A stretch of 64,000 nucleotides of DNA from Siphonodentalium dalli (GCA_032622095.1 CP136064.1:137967954-138031953); one strand, 5' to 3'. Numbered from the stretch's first letter, positions 36,575 to 47,970 are shown. Notes: generated by a model not told the origin, from the letters alone. Numbers and translations are program-made.

Positions 36575-39500
36575 CCAGTGTGGTCGTGGTACGCAAAAAA
36601 GGTGGTTGACCCAGAATAAATTGGTAAAGAAGCGATCTTGGTGTCATTCGACGCGGGAGAATCTCTGCAACAACATATCCAAAATCCGCTAAAATCCGCT
36701 TTGGTGAAAATCCAGGATCAAAGATGGCGTCCAACATGGCCGCCGTTAATCAAAAGAGACTATGACTGAGATTAAGTTGATTATAGTGAGAACAAATGTT
36801 GCCATATGGATACAAATGTAAACATTTTTGCGAAGGTAAAGTATTATGCCATCTATCTATAGAAAAAATGGAACCCCTCACCCCAGATGGCTGCCAAAAT
36901 GGTGGTCTAAACTCGAAAATTTGATTTTTTTGCCTAATATCTTAAAGTTCAGTTCCTGTTGTTTGATAATGATTCCGACTGGCGATTTTTCGAATAGTCT
37001 TATTCATGTTAATGCAGCATTGGAGCAATGACATATACCATATATGGGGTCCCAGACTCATCTACACCCTCACAAATTAAATTTTACAGAACGCGGTGTA
37101 AAATTCCACAAAAATTACCATTGGGATTCCAGTCATATATCAACAAGAAATGGACAGAACTGTACAATGTAAGTTGGGCACACCATTATCTATGAATACT
37201 CCAATTCAATGAAACCAAAATTGGCGCTTTGTCTCAAAATGGCTACCAAAATGGCGGTAAAATATGGAAAATGGCGGATATTTAGAATGGTCGTCGGAGG
37301 GTTAGACCCAGAAGGAATTGGTAAAGAGGTGGTTTTGGTGTCTCTCGACGCGGGAGAATCACGTGTGTAACATATCCAAAATCCGCTAAAATCCCCTTTG
37401 GGGAAAAACAGAATTCAAGATGACGTCCAACATGGTCGCCAATAATAATGAAAATAGCAAATAGGTAGTTATTCACTAAAACCCACTCGACAAAACGCCA
37501 ATTCGGCACAAATACACATCATTGATTGAAATCAACATGTTTTTTTGTGGATATGAGTAGCCAATCACGATTCCAAATTTTAAGATGGCTACAAAAATGG
37601 CCACCGAAAATTTAAGTTCTGTTCAGAGAAAAGCCGAAACAACACTTCTGTTGTATTAAGCTAACGATGACATACTCATGTTGCCAATCTACTACCCCAA
37701 TAATTTCAGCGCGTAATGTTCCAACGAAGCAGTATCTACTGCAGGATCCAACATCATGTCCAATTATTACGAGGGACTATCTGGAAATTTATTAGAGAGA
37801 TATTAAATTAAATCTGCATTATTTGAAAACACACTTCAATATTTCTACTTATAACGACTATTCGGAACAGCAAATATATTGGCATTGGTGGTCTAGTCCG
37901 GAAGTATCAGGCTATAATGGGTTTCCCAGTGATGGCGAAGCGGGAAAGTGGAAAGGACAGAAAGGAAGAGCGAATAATCTGGGGTTTACTTAATGGGTGG
38001 GCAAGTTGGTTATCGGAGCTAGGTAGTTTCAAACTGAAATTATTTTCTTCCATGTCAAGAGGAAAAATGAAAATTCTGCACGTACATTGCATACCCTTCA
38101 CAATTCATGTGAAAATTCCGTGGCATGCGACTGTGTGTATATACATGTGGATAGAAACATTCTAGTAAATATATAGACGCACCGATATCTACTACACATT
38201 GAGTGAATTTCATCAATGATATGTAGACACAATGCGCCACGGCTGGATCTGACCCGTAGGCGTAAACGTATCAACCATTTAGCTTGATGAACTGGTATTT
38301 CAAAGTTGTCATTGGATAGAAATGCCACATGAACATGGTGATAAAAAAACATGTTTGTCAAAGAAATGGGAACAATGAACATGTTCTCTTTTCCGGATGC
38401 TAGACAATCAAACTGCCACATAAGGCTTTCATCCATGCTGATCACAGAGCACGAAATATGTGCAAATTAATGACATGAAAACTATCTGATGCAGACGACG
38501 TACTCTAGACCTACATCCAACGCTATTTCCTATACTAACTTTTCCGTTTGTACAGACGGTTTCGAGTTTTGAAAATCACGCTTGTCCAAGAAAATCTCCA
38601 CATACTTACCGAGTCGATGTCACGTGTAAACAATGCATGGGGATAGTTTTCTCATACATATATGTATTTGACACACGTATTGTCTAGGACATAAGAAATC
38701 AATATTTACCGGAGAGCTGTATCTGGGAAGAGAATATAGTAAAACCACTATTCGTACATGTCGAAATGGGGAATCCATGGGCTACATTTAGTTCAACGAG
38801 TTCCAAAAATGTGCGTTCACAGTCCGTTTAGCGGAAATTTATAGTCATTATGTTTTACTTTCTATGGAAACCGTCCAACTAAAGAGTTTTTTTCAGTGTA
38901 TCTCAACCTAGCTATAAATCGGGCACGTTCCTGTTTTGGTAACCTTCTTAAAAGATTGGAGAATATGATTGTTCATACATAGTCCAGATTAAAACAATAC
39001 TGTATTCAATAAGAGATAAATATGCACCTACAATTTTTTTTCGTAAAGGAATCAAAGCGCAAATATCCTATATTTATGACTTATATTGTTGTCGGAGGGC
39101 CATATTTGATGCCATATTTGATGCCATCTCGGATTTTAAAGTTTTCCCAAAGCTGATTTTATCATATATCCGATAGGGTATTCTGAAGTCAAAATCGCTC
39201 TCTGCTTACTTATTCTGGATCAACCTCTTTTGCGACTATCGAGACCGTGTACCGCAAGTGAAACGAAATGATGGCCGAGCTCGAATGGTTAATATTTCGT
39301 CGCATCAGTGCTATAGTGTCGTAACCCACATTTTCAACTTTCCGAGAAACTGAGGGTTGAAGATTTCAGACAACATTTCTCCTAATGTTGAGAAAGCATG
39401 ACGTATTGTTGTATTTATCCCAATGACAACTGATATTAGCTGTCCATTGAACCACATATGTTTTTCTGTTTACTCCCTCGTTTTCTTTTAAAAAGCAATA

Positions 39501-41280
39501 ACTTGTTTGGAGATAAGACCTTTTGTGTACGCCAACGACGATTGGTTTCCGTGCTGTAATGAAATTATGCTAATAAATGCGGATTAAACTAAATATGGTG
39601 GCAAAATTTATCCAAATGATCACGTAACTAACACGGGGATAGGACCATATAGCACACATTTTTAGAAATTACAACCACAAAACAGAAGTTACGTGGACAA
39701 CCTGAAGCATCCGATTTGTCTGCTGCTGGACATACGATCATATTGCACGAATAATTGTAAAATATCGCTGGAGATACGACATTTGTGTCACTGGTTTGTG
39801 TGAATATTTGCCATCCAATACAAAAACAGTTTGGCCCATCGAATTGTATTTTTCTCACGATTCGAATGATATCAAATACTCATTTCCCGCCAAAACGGAG
39901 TTACGAAATTATAGCACTGATGCGACGAAATTGTGCCAACTCGCGGGAAGCCACCAAAAAGATTGAAAATAAATAGTTTTGATGTATATTAGCCACATAG
40001 ATTAACGAACTATCAACTGCATCCACTACTCACAATTTCAATTATACGACAAGCTGGGCAGAGTCTACCATTTTCGTTTTGGAAGCCATATTAGATAAAA
40101 TTTATTGTTTCTTTTTGTCTATTTGAGATGGAATGTTCACAAATAAAAGAAACGCTCAATTATTTTGTAGACAAGATCTGCTCATCCCTAAATATCAAAT
40201 GTGACCAGAGCCCCAAAGCCGATTTTATTTAAATTTCATACCGCATTCGTTAGAACTTATTAGTGAAGGACAGGAGTAAACTATGCCCTAAACGATTAGA
40301 CATGTCATTGCTGGAATGATCAATTGACACGACCATTGAAATAGTATACCCATTGTTTCCCAGTTCAGAAAGCAAGAAGTGGTAAACAGAAGTGATAGAA
40401 AATAGTATTTTTCACATCGGGTGGCCATTTTGGCAGCCATTTTGGGTACTGATTTTTAAGTTTTTCCATAGAGCTAGCACAATGATATCATAAAGAGGTA
40501 TACATTCGTATTTATTTAGTCAATTTTATTCATCAACCACTACTTATAATGGTTTGAATGACAATGTGAGAAATATCCGCCATTTTCCATATTTTGACCG
40601 CCATTTTGGCAGCCATTTTGAGACAAAGCATCAATTTGGGTTTCATTGAATTGGAGTATCCATAGATAATGATGTGCCCAACTTTAAAAATACATTGTAA
40701 AGTTCTGTCCATTTCTTGTTTATATATGACTGGAATCGCAATAGCGATTTTTGTGGAATTTTATACCGTGTTCTGTAAAATCTAATTTTTTAGGGCGTAG
40801 ATGAGTCTGGGACCCCATTTATAGTATCTTTCATTGCTCCTATGCTGAATTAACATGCAAAATACTAATCACGATCGGCAGTCTCAACCATTACCAAACA
40901 TCAGGAACTGATCTTTAAGGTATTAGGCAAAAACTTCAAATTTTCGAGTTTATACCGCCATTTTGGCGGCCATCTGGGGCGAGGGGTTCAATTTTTTTCT
41001 ATAGAAAGGTGGCATAATATTTTACCTTTGCAAAAATGTATACATTTGTATACATATGACAACATTTGTGCTCACTATAATCGAATTAATCTCAGTCAGA
41101 GTCTCTTTTGACTAACGGCAGCCATGTTGGACGCCAACTTGGATCCTGAATTTTGCCCAAAGCGGATTTTAGCGGATTTTGGATATGTTATACACGAGAT
41201 TCTCCCGCGTCGAATGACACCAAAACCGATTCTTTGCCAATTTCTTCTGGGTCTAACCTTCCGACGACCACACTACACCA
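36575..41280. mobile_element. Large foldback element B, related to foldback A
   Basis: Inverted arms of about 0.7 kb (36575-37288 and 40566-41280). Examples: CATATCCAAAATCCGCTAAAATC near 36679 against GATTTTAGCGGATTTTGGATATG near 41165, and TGTTGGACGCCA/TGGCGTCCAACA. The inner arm (GGAGCAATG..GGGGTCCCAG, then TTTTACAGAACGCGGT) is clearly homologous to the arms of foldback A (GGAGCAATTAAATATGCAAT, GGGGTCCTATCC, TTTTACAGAATGCGGT). A second, direct copy of the outer end sits at 37290-37480. The 3.3-kb centre (37490-40565) has only short ORFs and no transposase I can recognise. Confidence 0.8.
37490..40400. other. Centre of foldback B, no gene recognised
   Basis: The longest ORFs are 82-115 codons, overlap on opposite strands and show no motif. 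A diverged piece of the arm sequence (CATATTTGATGCCATCTCGGA..) appears near 39110-39210. No exon, RNA gene or transposase could be supported. Confidence 0.5.
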
Positions 41281-41288
41281 AAATCTTC

Positions 41289-41908
41289 ACCTGATACAGA
41301 CCAATGTTACTCTGTAGTAATACAAAACTATTAGTTAAAATTCCTCAGTGATAAAGGGTATGTGGCATGCCACGCCAGCCGTTGAGGCATGCCAATATCC
41401 CATAATATGTCAAATATAGCGAATTATCGAAATATGAAATACCACGAAAAAGCGAAATAGGAAAATACAGCGAAATTGCGGAATAAAAAATGCATCGAAA
41501 TGACGAAATAGCGCGAATTATGAAATAAGAAATTATTTTTATTAACTAAATAACGGAGATATTTGAAGAAGTGTTTTTGACGAAATAACGGGCATATTTG
41601 GAGAAGTTTTTTAAAGAGCGTACCCCAAACCTCCCCCAAGCCCACCAACCCAAGAGAAGAATTTTACTTATATTTCACCACAGTTGATCTATTGTGGTGT
41701 TGTTATTTCTAATACAAATCGCCGTTATTTCGTAAATATACATTCTTTATAGAGTTATTACCCTGTGGCAATGTTACGATTTTAGCTTGTCAAAGAACAT
41801 GTGGCATGCCTCAACGGCTGGCGTGGCATGCTACATACCCTATATCACTGAGGAATTTTAACTAATAGTTTTGTATTACTACAGAGTAACATTGGTCTGT
41901 ATCAGGTG
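41289..41908. mobile_element. MITE with ~108-bp inverted repeats and 8-bp target duplication
   Basis: The left arm CACCTGATACAGACCAATGT.. through GTGGCATGCCACGCCAGCCG is mirrored almost perfectly at 41803-41908. AAAATCTT borders both ends (41281-41288 and 41909-41916). The inner arm contains the palindromic word GGCATGCC twice. The middle (about 41400-41800) is rich in CGAAAT words and codes for nothing recognisable. It abuts the right end of foldback B. Confidence 0.88.
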
Positions 41909-41916
41909 AAAATCTT

Positions 41917-42763
41917 CATCATACATGTATATCACTTCCTTGAATTGGAATGGACTGATTGAATCACATATGATAAGATGGTAACTATGAATTAGGAAAC
42001 ATACTACAATTGCAGTATACCTTGCACGCAACACATAATTCTTTCTTTGATTTAAAAAAAAATTTCCATTATGATGAACTTGAACTGTTGAAAGTTGAAC
42101 GTTTTGGTTGATTGAATGATTCTTGAATCTTGATCATTGTTGTCTCTAACAGTTTACAGCAGCCTAACTCAGTAAATGTCGACAGTGTTGAAGCGGAAAA
42201 AACGTAATTCACGAAATCAAGCGAGCAATATTTAATCTACTCTCCATTTGTCAAAAAATGTTTTATATGCCGGTGAAGGCTATGTGATATATGGTAGTAA
42301 TTTCTGGACCATTTACATGCCGTAAGCCGGATTGCAGGGCGGTCGCTAGACGGGGAATAATTAGTTATTATCCTTATAATGTCCCAATGATTTTTATCAG
42401 ACGAAAAGGCTGTAATTAATCATCGGTAAGAACTGAGTATCTAGAACCTGGGAATTAATTTAATCGGTTGTTGTTGTCTGAATATTCCTTCGTTATATCT
42501 GAGCACCCTGTAGTTTCTGATGGATTCTGCGCCGTAATGGACCGGAAGTCACGTGTGAATTCCAGCAAAAAACGTACACGGTATTTTTTTTCATGGTATA
42601 GAAATAGACAAAAAATTATATGACGTCATAATTCACCTGCATTTAGGTATAAACACACACCGGGGTGGTTGCTATAAATGTGAAATGTATTCACAAGTCC
42701 AATTTGATAAGGAGATTCACTAATGCACAGGTCCCCGGGTCGCCCGAGTGGCCGTATTTCCAG
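41917..42763. other. Intergenic DNA, nothing recognised
   Basis: Ordinary-looking AT-rich sequence without long ORFs, repeat borders or RNA gene signals that I can support. Confidence 0.5.
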
Positions 42764-43261
42764 TCAAATGTTATTACATCGTCGCAGCTTCAGTGGCTCT
42801 GCAAAAACCCTCGTCCTATTCTGTTTCTCACTGGATATTTTTGCTCCGTGGTTTGTCTTTTTGCCGTTTATAACCACAATCGCGGCAAAGTCACCATTAG
42901 TGTGAAACGCGGACAAGCCCATTCGTATTATTTTACCATTCGCTAGCATGGGGTATCCACACAACACATCTCTAGGAATCACGGAACTAAATGGTTTCCC
43001 ATAGGCGACAGTGTTAACGTTTCGGCCAAATTCGCTGAATTGAAGCCTGCAGGCCATACCAGTGATGTTTACCCAGCTAGATTGACACCAGTTGATCACG
43101 AAAATGCAAGAAAAATCATAGGTCATGTGTTTCCTTTTTAAAATAAATCCCCAAGTGTACGACAGGGCTATCTCACAGCCAAATTTGATCTGGAAAAACC
43201 CAGATCTACAACAGCTAGTTAAATACATTTCCCGCTCACAAAAATCCGTTCCCCCATTCAT
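42764..43261 (-). CDS. Unidentified 165-codon ORF
   Basis: This is one of the longest unexplained ORFs in the window. Composition is protein-like, with a cysteine-rich N-terminal half and a C-terminal half containing 'GYPMLANGKIIRMG' and 'FAAIVVINGKK'. I do not recognise a domain. The first 96 codons lie in the 460-bp repeat that recurs at 44321-44780. There the frame continues four codons into different sequence and stops. The ORF therefore crosses a repeat boundary. It may be a fragment of the neighbouring virus-like block, a host exon or chance. Confidence 0.25.
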   Translation of the reverse strand: MNGGTDFCEREMYLTSCCRSGFFQIKFGCEIALSYTWGFILKRKHMTYDFSCIFVINWCQSSWVNITGMACRLQFSEFGRNVNTVAYGKPFSSVIPRDVLCGYPMLANGKIIRMGLSAFHTNGDFAAIVVINGKKTNHGAKISSEKQNRTRVFAEPLKLRRCNNI

Positions 43262-43433
43262 TCACCAGCTTAAATTATTTAGATATTATGTACAAATCAA
43301 ATAAACGCGATGTCATCCTTTAATAACGTGTCGCATGTATCAGGTGAAGGTCATTCTTCAGTTACCTTCACCTTTAGGGTTCCACGGTGTACTCGCTCCC
43401 CGACTCTAGAACACATTTAGCTCCCTGATTCCT
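42974..43433. repeat. 460-bp near-identical repeat, copy 1
   Basis: Matches 44321-44780 with only one difference noticed. Its ends, AGGAATCACGGAAC and the reverse complement of AGCTCCCTGATTCCT, are imperfect inverted repeats (AGGAATCASGG), as in a MITE. No clear target-site duplication was seen. Confidence 0.9.
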
Positions 43434-44320
43434 ATATATATGTATATGTGTGAATAACAGCGTTTCTTATAGTATTTTATCAAAATATAGACCTTACTGA
43501 AATCAAAAATGGATTATATCGAGCAGTAGTGGTTTATTTTTCCAATATGAGGCATCCTGAAAATTAGTGTCAATCCTCAAAATAAAGCAAAAAAATTTAG
43601 CTTTTTTTTCAATTTTACTAGCTAATGCATCTTGTATAACTGAAGTATGTCCTTATATACCATAATATTACTAAATTGAAGAGGAAATGTTAATATACAT
43701 TTTGAGAGGGATATATTGTCCAATTTTAAACCCTTTTCATGCAGAATTTGGCAATTTATAATAAATATTTACCAAAATTAACAGAAAATAAAAAAATATA
43801 TATTTTAATAGCAATGTAAAGCAACCATAAGTCAATTTAAATATCGAAACATTATGATACAACATCAGACACAGCCTCAGGCATGAAATTTTACCAGATG
43901 GCAGGGCATACTGTCTGTTTAACAAAGCTGCCATGACAGTTTTGCACGACAGTAACTCTAGTGGTGATGCCATCACCCCCCCCCCCCCCGACTTGGGGTG
44001 GGGCTACGGTCCCAGATAAGGCTACTGGTGCCGGAAAAGCTTAATTGGGTCAAATGACACATTTTCCCAATGGGGGGAGGCTAACACTCCTCAAAATTGT
44101 GGGGAGGGGGGCTTTAGACCCCCTGACCCCCTAATGGTACCTGACATCCATGGAAAATTACCAGATTTATCACTTTCTTTACTATCTACAGGCGAATCCA
44201 CGCGTTTCTTCTTTAAATCTGTCCAAAATGTGGTCATTTTCATTTGAAAATAAGAAAATATGGAAATAACAACTTATCATGGTGAGACGTGAAATTTCGT
44301 AAAATTCAAATTTTTCTTAT
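43434..44320. other. Spacer between the two 460-bp repeats
   Basis: AT-rich, with a poly(C) run at about 43976-43989 and a G/C-rich piece 43990-44150 (GGGGAGGGGGGCTTTAGACC) of the sort seen in dispersed invertebrate repeats. The minus ORF at 43737-43976 is low complexity. No gene recognised. Confidence 0.5.
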
Positions 44321-44780
44321 AGGAATCACGGAACTAAATGGTTTCCCATAGGCGACAGTGTTAACGTTTCGGCCAAATTCGCTGAATTGAAGCCTGCAGG
44401 CCATACCAGTGATGTTTACCCAGCTAGATTGACACCAGTTGATCACGAAAATGCAAGAAAAATCATAGGTCATGTGTTTCCTTTTTAAAATAAATCCCCA
44501 AGTGTACGACAGGGCTATCTCACAGCCAAATTTGATCTGGAAAAACCCAGATCTACAACAGCTAGTTAAATACATTTCCCGCTCACAAAAATCCGTTCCC
44601 CCATTCATTCACCAGTTTAAATTATTTAGATATTATGTACAAATCAAATAAACGCGATGTCATCCTTTAATAACGTGTCGCATGTATCAGGTGAAGGTCA
44701 TTCTTCAGTTACCTTCACCTTTAGGGTTCCACGGTGTACTCGCTCCCCGACTCTAGAACACATTTAGCTCCCTGATTCCT
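44321..44780. repeat. 460-bp near-identical repeat, copy 2
   Basis: The duplicate of 42974-43433. Its right end cuts into the virus-like ORF that starts at 44968 on the minus strand, so it was inserted or copied into that gene. Confidence 0.9.
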
Positions 44781-44968
44781 CTAGTAGCCGAGTTCACCAT
44801 TGTGAACGGCCGATCGCCGCCCCTTCCAAGTAAACCACTCCACGCGACGCTGCCACTGTATTCTGCACAGAGAGTAATCAGGACACTAACCGGTGGAGTA
44901 CCAGTTGTTACTTTGTAACCGGAACTCTCACTAAGTGCGGAGCACTCTATTGGGCCGTAGATGCTCAT
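44781..44968 (-). pseudogene. Start of a Polinton-block gene, truncated by the 460-bp repeat
   Basis: An ATG at 44966-44968 opens a frame reading MSIYGPIECSALSE.. and 'TTGTPPVSVLITLCAEYSG' and then runs into the 460-bp repeat after about 62 codons. Codon use and GC content match the neighbouring virus-like genes. It starts a few bases beyond the stop of the upstream minus-strand gene (stop near 44974), as in a compact viral genome. Function unknown. Confidence 0.55.
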
Positions 44969-44973
44969 CGTAT

Positions 44974-45657
44974 CTATAGTGCCACGGTGATCGGTAGGTC
45001 GTTATTCAGACGTGCACCTCTATCATCACGGACCACTATCTTCAATTCACTAAGTGTTCCGCACTGAATACGTTTGAACTCAGGATGCTCGACTCGAAGG
45101 GTGCCAATGCCACCCAAATGAGTGACAGCCAAGCCCAATCGTTGCCAGGAGGTTGGACGGAGCCCCATTCAAGTGCAGATGAAGTATTTTTGTTCATGCA
45201 AAGTTGACGGGGCGGTCCCCAGTATATGTGCCCGCAGAAAGCCACTGGCCATTTAAACTGTCGTCCAGTCCGAGCAAGGACAGCAGTCCATCTTTAAATA
45301 AGATATCCTGCCCATCATCCACGGTTAGAATTACCAAACCATTAACTTTGCTCACCGTCAGAATGGTGTCGCTGTTTTCCTCCACAAGGTCCCCTAACTG
45401 TGTGGATTTATACAGCCCCGGAGTAACGTCTATTTATTTAATTCCGCGACGGTCGCGGACATGCTTGTCGTAGCTATCGCGGTCTGTGGCCTCATAGGCC
45501 CCCTTCCTCGAGAACAACTCCCATTGTTTATGTTGTACCACCCAACTGTATAAGTGATGGAGTGGAGGCCAACTCGTAGATCCCCACTGCGGTTGTCAAT
45601 GTATTGGAGGAGGTCCAACACCTCGCCTTTTTGGACATTTGTGAGTGTCATGGACAT
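44974..45657 (-). pseudogene. Conserved Polinton structural-candidate protein (penton/minor capsid-like), frameshifted
   Basis: An ATG at 45655-45657 starts a frame with 'GDLRVGLHSITYTVGWYNI'. The pattern of a short strand plus WYN is one I associate with a conserved virion-candidate protein of invertebrate Polintons. A later frame gives 'LVILTVDDGQDI' and 'LLGLDDSLNGQWLSAGTYTG', and a third ends 'ELKIVVRDDRGARLNNDLPI' before the stop. At least three frameshifts are present (near 45430, 45195 and 45170). The length of about 225 codons fits a small capsid protein. Assignment to penton or minor capsid is a guess by context. It is transcribed divergently from the gene at 45724 across an AT-rich 66-bp spacer. 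Confidence 0.6.
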
Positions 45658-45726
45658 ACTTTGTAATAAGTAATAAGCTATTATTATATATGTAATATAT
45701 TTGTAATAAGTAATGTAATAATAATG
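45656..45726. promoter_or_regulatory. Divergent AT-rich spacer with repeated TTTGTAATAAGTAAT motif
   Basis: Between two divergent start codons lie ATACTTTGTAATAAGTAATA (from 45656) and ATTTGTAATAAGTAATGTAA (from about 45699). The same TACTTTGTAATAA word precedes the ATPase gene and both following ORFs. It is therefore likely a promoter element of the virus-like block. Confidence 0.55.
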
Positions 45727-47057
45727 ACGAATAAGCCGCTCGCCTTTAATATCGAGGTTAAGTATAGGACCGGTGGAGTATTCAACTCCAAAGTTGACCT
45801 AGAGCTAACACGTTCCAATATCCAGATACAGACAGTTCCCACGGAAATACTGTCCGCGGGCGCCTTTCAAGCTGAGTCTCCTGTTGTGATTCAAAAGTAC
45901 CTGCTGCCTTAAGTCGAGTCTGACAAACTGGTACAGGCATGGAGCAGCAGCCCGATGCAGTTTTGGCAGAACCAGCTAAATTTCGTCGTCTGGTGTGCAA
46001 CAACTGGTTGTGGTGTGTCTGCGCAAGACCATGTGTCTGTCCGTGGCGGGAAAAACGATGGTCCAGTGGCTCCGCCACACGAACAATCTTTCCTGCGGTC
46101 TCTATATCTCTTTCACGTCTACTACCAGGTTCGCAGGACACTCGACGAGTTGAAGGCTCCACTACCCCAAGCTAAAGCCTGGGACGCCTTTAACAACCCG
46201 TATGACAGACGGGCGTACGAACTAATTTGCAGTGAGTTTAGGGTCTTCACACACCGATTGGCACGCGAAAGGCTCAAACCACGGATTGGGCAGGACCTAC
46301 ACATGGTGGACGAACAAGGGACATCATCCTGTCTCATCGGATGGGACATAATATCACAGGGGAATGTCATTCACAAAAGAGACAACAAATGAGGTAATCC
46401 ACGTGGACGTCATCAAACAGGACTCGGATGGTGCAGATAACGCCTGGAGCACCTTCATCCTGGACAAGTCGCAAGGGTTCACGCAGCCGGGGGTTCAAAG
46501 GCTGAACGATAATATCAGGAACTACGTGTGGGCAATCCTAGGGGCGCAAGCTCAGACAATCACACACATTCTTGGGACAGGGACAGCCTTTGACGCTCAG
46601 AAGATGCAATTTCATTCCCCGTGGATCTCCCCTCGGCGATCAAGCGATACCAGGATGTCCTACAGTACGCCAGCTCCGAGGTCAACTTTGTCTTTGGGAC
46701 TGGGCTTTACATTACCCCTGCATGCTGCTCCGCATAGGCAAAGTGGTAGGATACAACAATGACATCGTTATTGCTACACAAGACCAAACCCTGGGTGTAA
46801 ATACAGACCTTTACAATAGCGAAGCTAAACCAACCCTACCGCCGACTGATAGTTCCTACGGAACCGAAGCAGGATTGGTCAAGCCGCTAATACACCCAGG
46901 AAAATCGACGATGCCAGTCGCTCCCTCCATGCCAGCTGTGTCTGCTCCTACGGAACAAAAGCAACAGTTGAGTCGCCAACATGAGGACGAAAAAGTTGCT
47001 ATCATTGTAGGAGGGGTTGCCATAGGGTTAATCACTATTTGGCTTGTTACCTCGTAA
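45724..47057 (+). pseudogene. Conserved Polinton protein, capsid-associated candidate with C-terminal membrane anchor
   Basis: The ATG at 45724 follows the AT-rich spacer. Recognisable words: 'SPVVIQKYLLP' then an in-frame TAA at 45910-45912, 'QNQLNFVVWCATTGCGVSAQ', 'FLRSLYLFHVYYQVRRTLDE', 'NNPYDRRAYELICSEF', and after a frame change 'DAWSTFILDKS'-type sequence (here NAWSTFILDKSQGFT), 'NYVWAILGAQAQT', 'GTGTAFDAQK', 'INRYQDVLQ'-like (IKRYQDVLQYA) and GTGLYITP. The end carries a hydrophobic segment 'VAIIVGGVAIGLITIWL' just before the stop at 47055-47057. I recognise the NFxVWCATxGCG and FDAQK words as conserved in Polintons of cnidarians and molluscs. Function is not established to my knowledge, though a virion role is likely. 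One stop and at least three frameshifts are present. Confidence 0.7.
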
Positions 47058-47482
47058 CGTAACTGTCTAGGTGATAGCCATTCCCACACGGCGACCAGGA
47101 GCAGCCCTTCGACTGCGAGGACCAGAGCCCAATTTTTCGGCCAACAACCCAGCTGTTTTTGAGAGCAACCCGAACAGCCTCTAGACAACGGAGCCTATAA
47201 TTCCAGGTAGCACAGCTGCCGCCTTCCCAGCCAGCTTGGCTAGGACACGCCCGATGGCCTGCAAGTGTTTTTACCCACTCTTTGAGGCCACCCTTATCTG
47301 TCGGAGGCGGAGTCAGGACGACGGTGCACCCCCACCGCCACCAGTCAGTGCAAGCATCAGGGTCGAGATTGCCATCCCGATAGCTGTGAGTATAGAACCA
47401 ATCGTAAACCCCATTCTCGGAAGAGTGTGCGAATGCGCTCGGCCAGTGTCGTGTCTTCTTTGAGAACACGGTCAATCGTCTC
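47011..47482. repeat. ~471-bp segment duplicated at 47971-48441 (copy 1)
   Basis: Starts AGGGGTTGCCATAGGGTTAA and ends GAACACGGTCAATCGTCTCT. The second copy differs by about ten substitutions and a few indels. Copy 1 is in its native context: the 3' end of the plus-strand gene and the C-terminal part of the minus-strand gene. Confidence 0.9.
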
Positions 47483-47773
47483 TTTGACGAGGTTGATTTG
47501 AGATCGGAGAGCATCTCTGGTCGTTGCGGCGGCCCCCAGGCGTGAGGTCCGTTCTTCTGGGTTACGGAATTGCTCTACGATGCGGCGCCTGATATTATCA
47601 TCGACAGCCCCATTGTCTGCCTCATCCAGTTTCCGCTTTTCCACGGCGATGTGCTGATCCAATGCGGATAGTTTGGCCAGTTTGACAAGGTTACCCAGCC
47701 TGATCTGGCCCGTATGATCCGCAGCCAGTATGCAGGCCGCGTCGCAATACTTTACGACCGCATCCTCCGCCAC
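47058..47773 (-). pseudogene. Conserved Polinton membrane protein (two hydrophobic C-terminal segments), frameshifted
   Basis: The N-terminal frame contains 'IRRRIVEQFRNPEERTSRLG' and 'LVKETIDRVLKEDTTLAERI', then 'RTLFREWG'. Here the frame is lost (47357-47380). In the duplicate copy the next frame is cleaner: 'SILTAIGMAISTLVLALTGG' is a membrane segment, and 'GRVLAKLAGKAAAVLPGIIG' comes after another shift. The helical N-terminus, ERIRTLFRE word and glycine-rich membrane segments form a combination I associate with a conserved Polinton protein of unknown function, possibly a virion membrane-active protein. Several frameshifts are shared or private to the two copies. It is convergent with the plus-strand gene ending at 47057. 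Confidence 0.65.
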
Positions 47774-47960
47774 CGGAAGATAGTTACAAGCAAAAGAGAA
47801 ACACTAATAAATATCAACCTCAACGTCCCGAGTCGGAGTATGAAAGGCATCTTGTTCCTCTTCGAAGAGGCCGGAGATCTTTTCGACAGAAAAGCCGAAG
47901 ACTACTACAATCCAAAGATCAATAAGGTTGAGATGACTGTTGAGGGTGAGCCAAACCAGC
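47774..47960 (+). pseudogene. Polinton major capsid-like gene, fragment 1
   Basis: One frame reads 'ININLNVPSRSMKGILFLFE', then 'YYNPKINKVEMTVEGEPNQL'. The PxRSxKGILxLF and NPxIxKVxxTVxGxPNxLY words are ones I associate with the capsid protein of marine-invertebrate Polintons (double jelly-roll candidate). The fragment has no start and is cut on the right by the copied 471-bp segment at 47971. It continues with the C-terminus at about 48442. The left side meets the broken start of the minus-strand gene. Confidence 0.6.
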
Positions 47961-47970
47961 TCTACTCTAG

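Noticed and set aside
37917-38445. ORFs of 82 and 115 codons in the centre of foldback B as a captured gene or transposase
   Set aside because: They overlap on opposite strands, lack any DDE, zinc-finger or other motif, and have no splice signals.
44306-44608. 100-codon minus ORF identical to the start of the 165-codon ORF at 42764-43261
   Set aside because: It is the same 460-bp repeat. The end is chance sequence outside the repeat, so it is not a separate gene.
46122-46370. Minus-strand ORFs opposite the conserved plus-strand Polinton gene
   Set aside because: Shadow frames of a GC-rich coding region. The conserved words are all on the plus strand.
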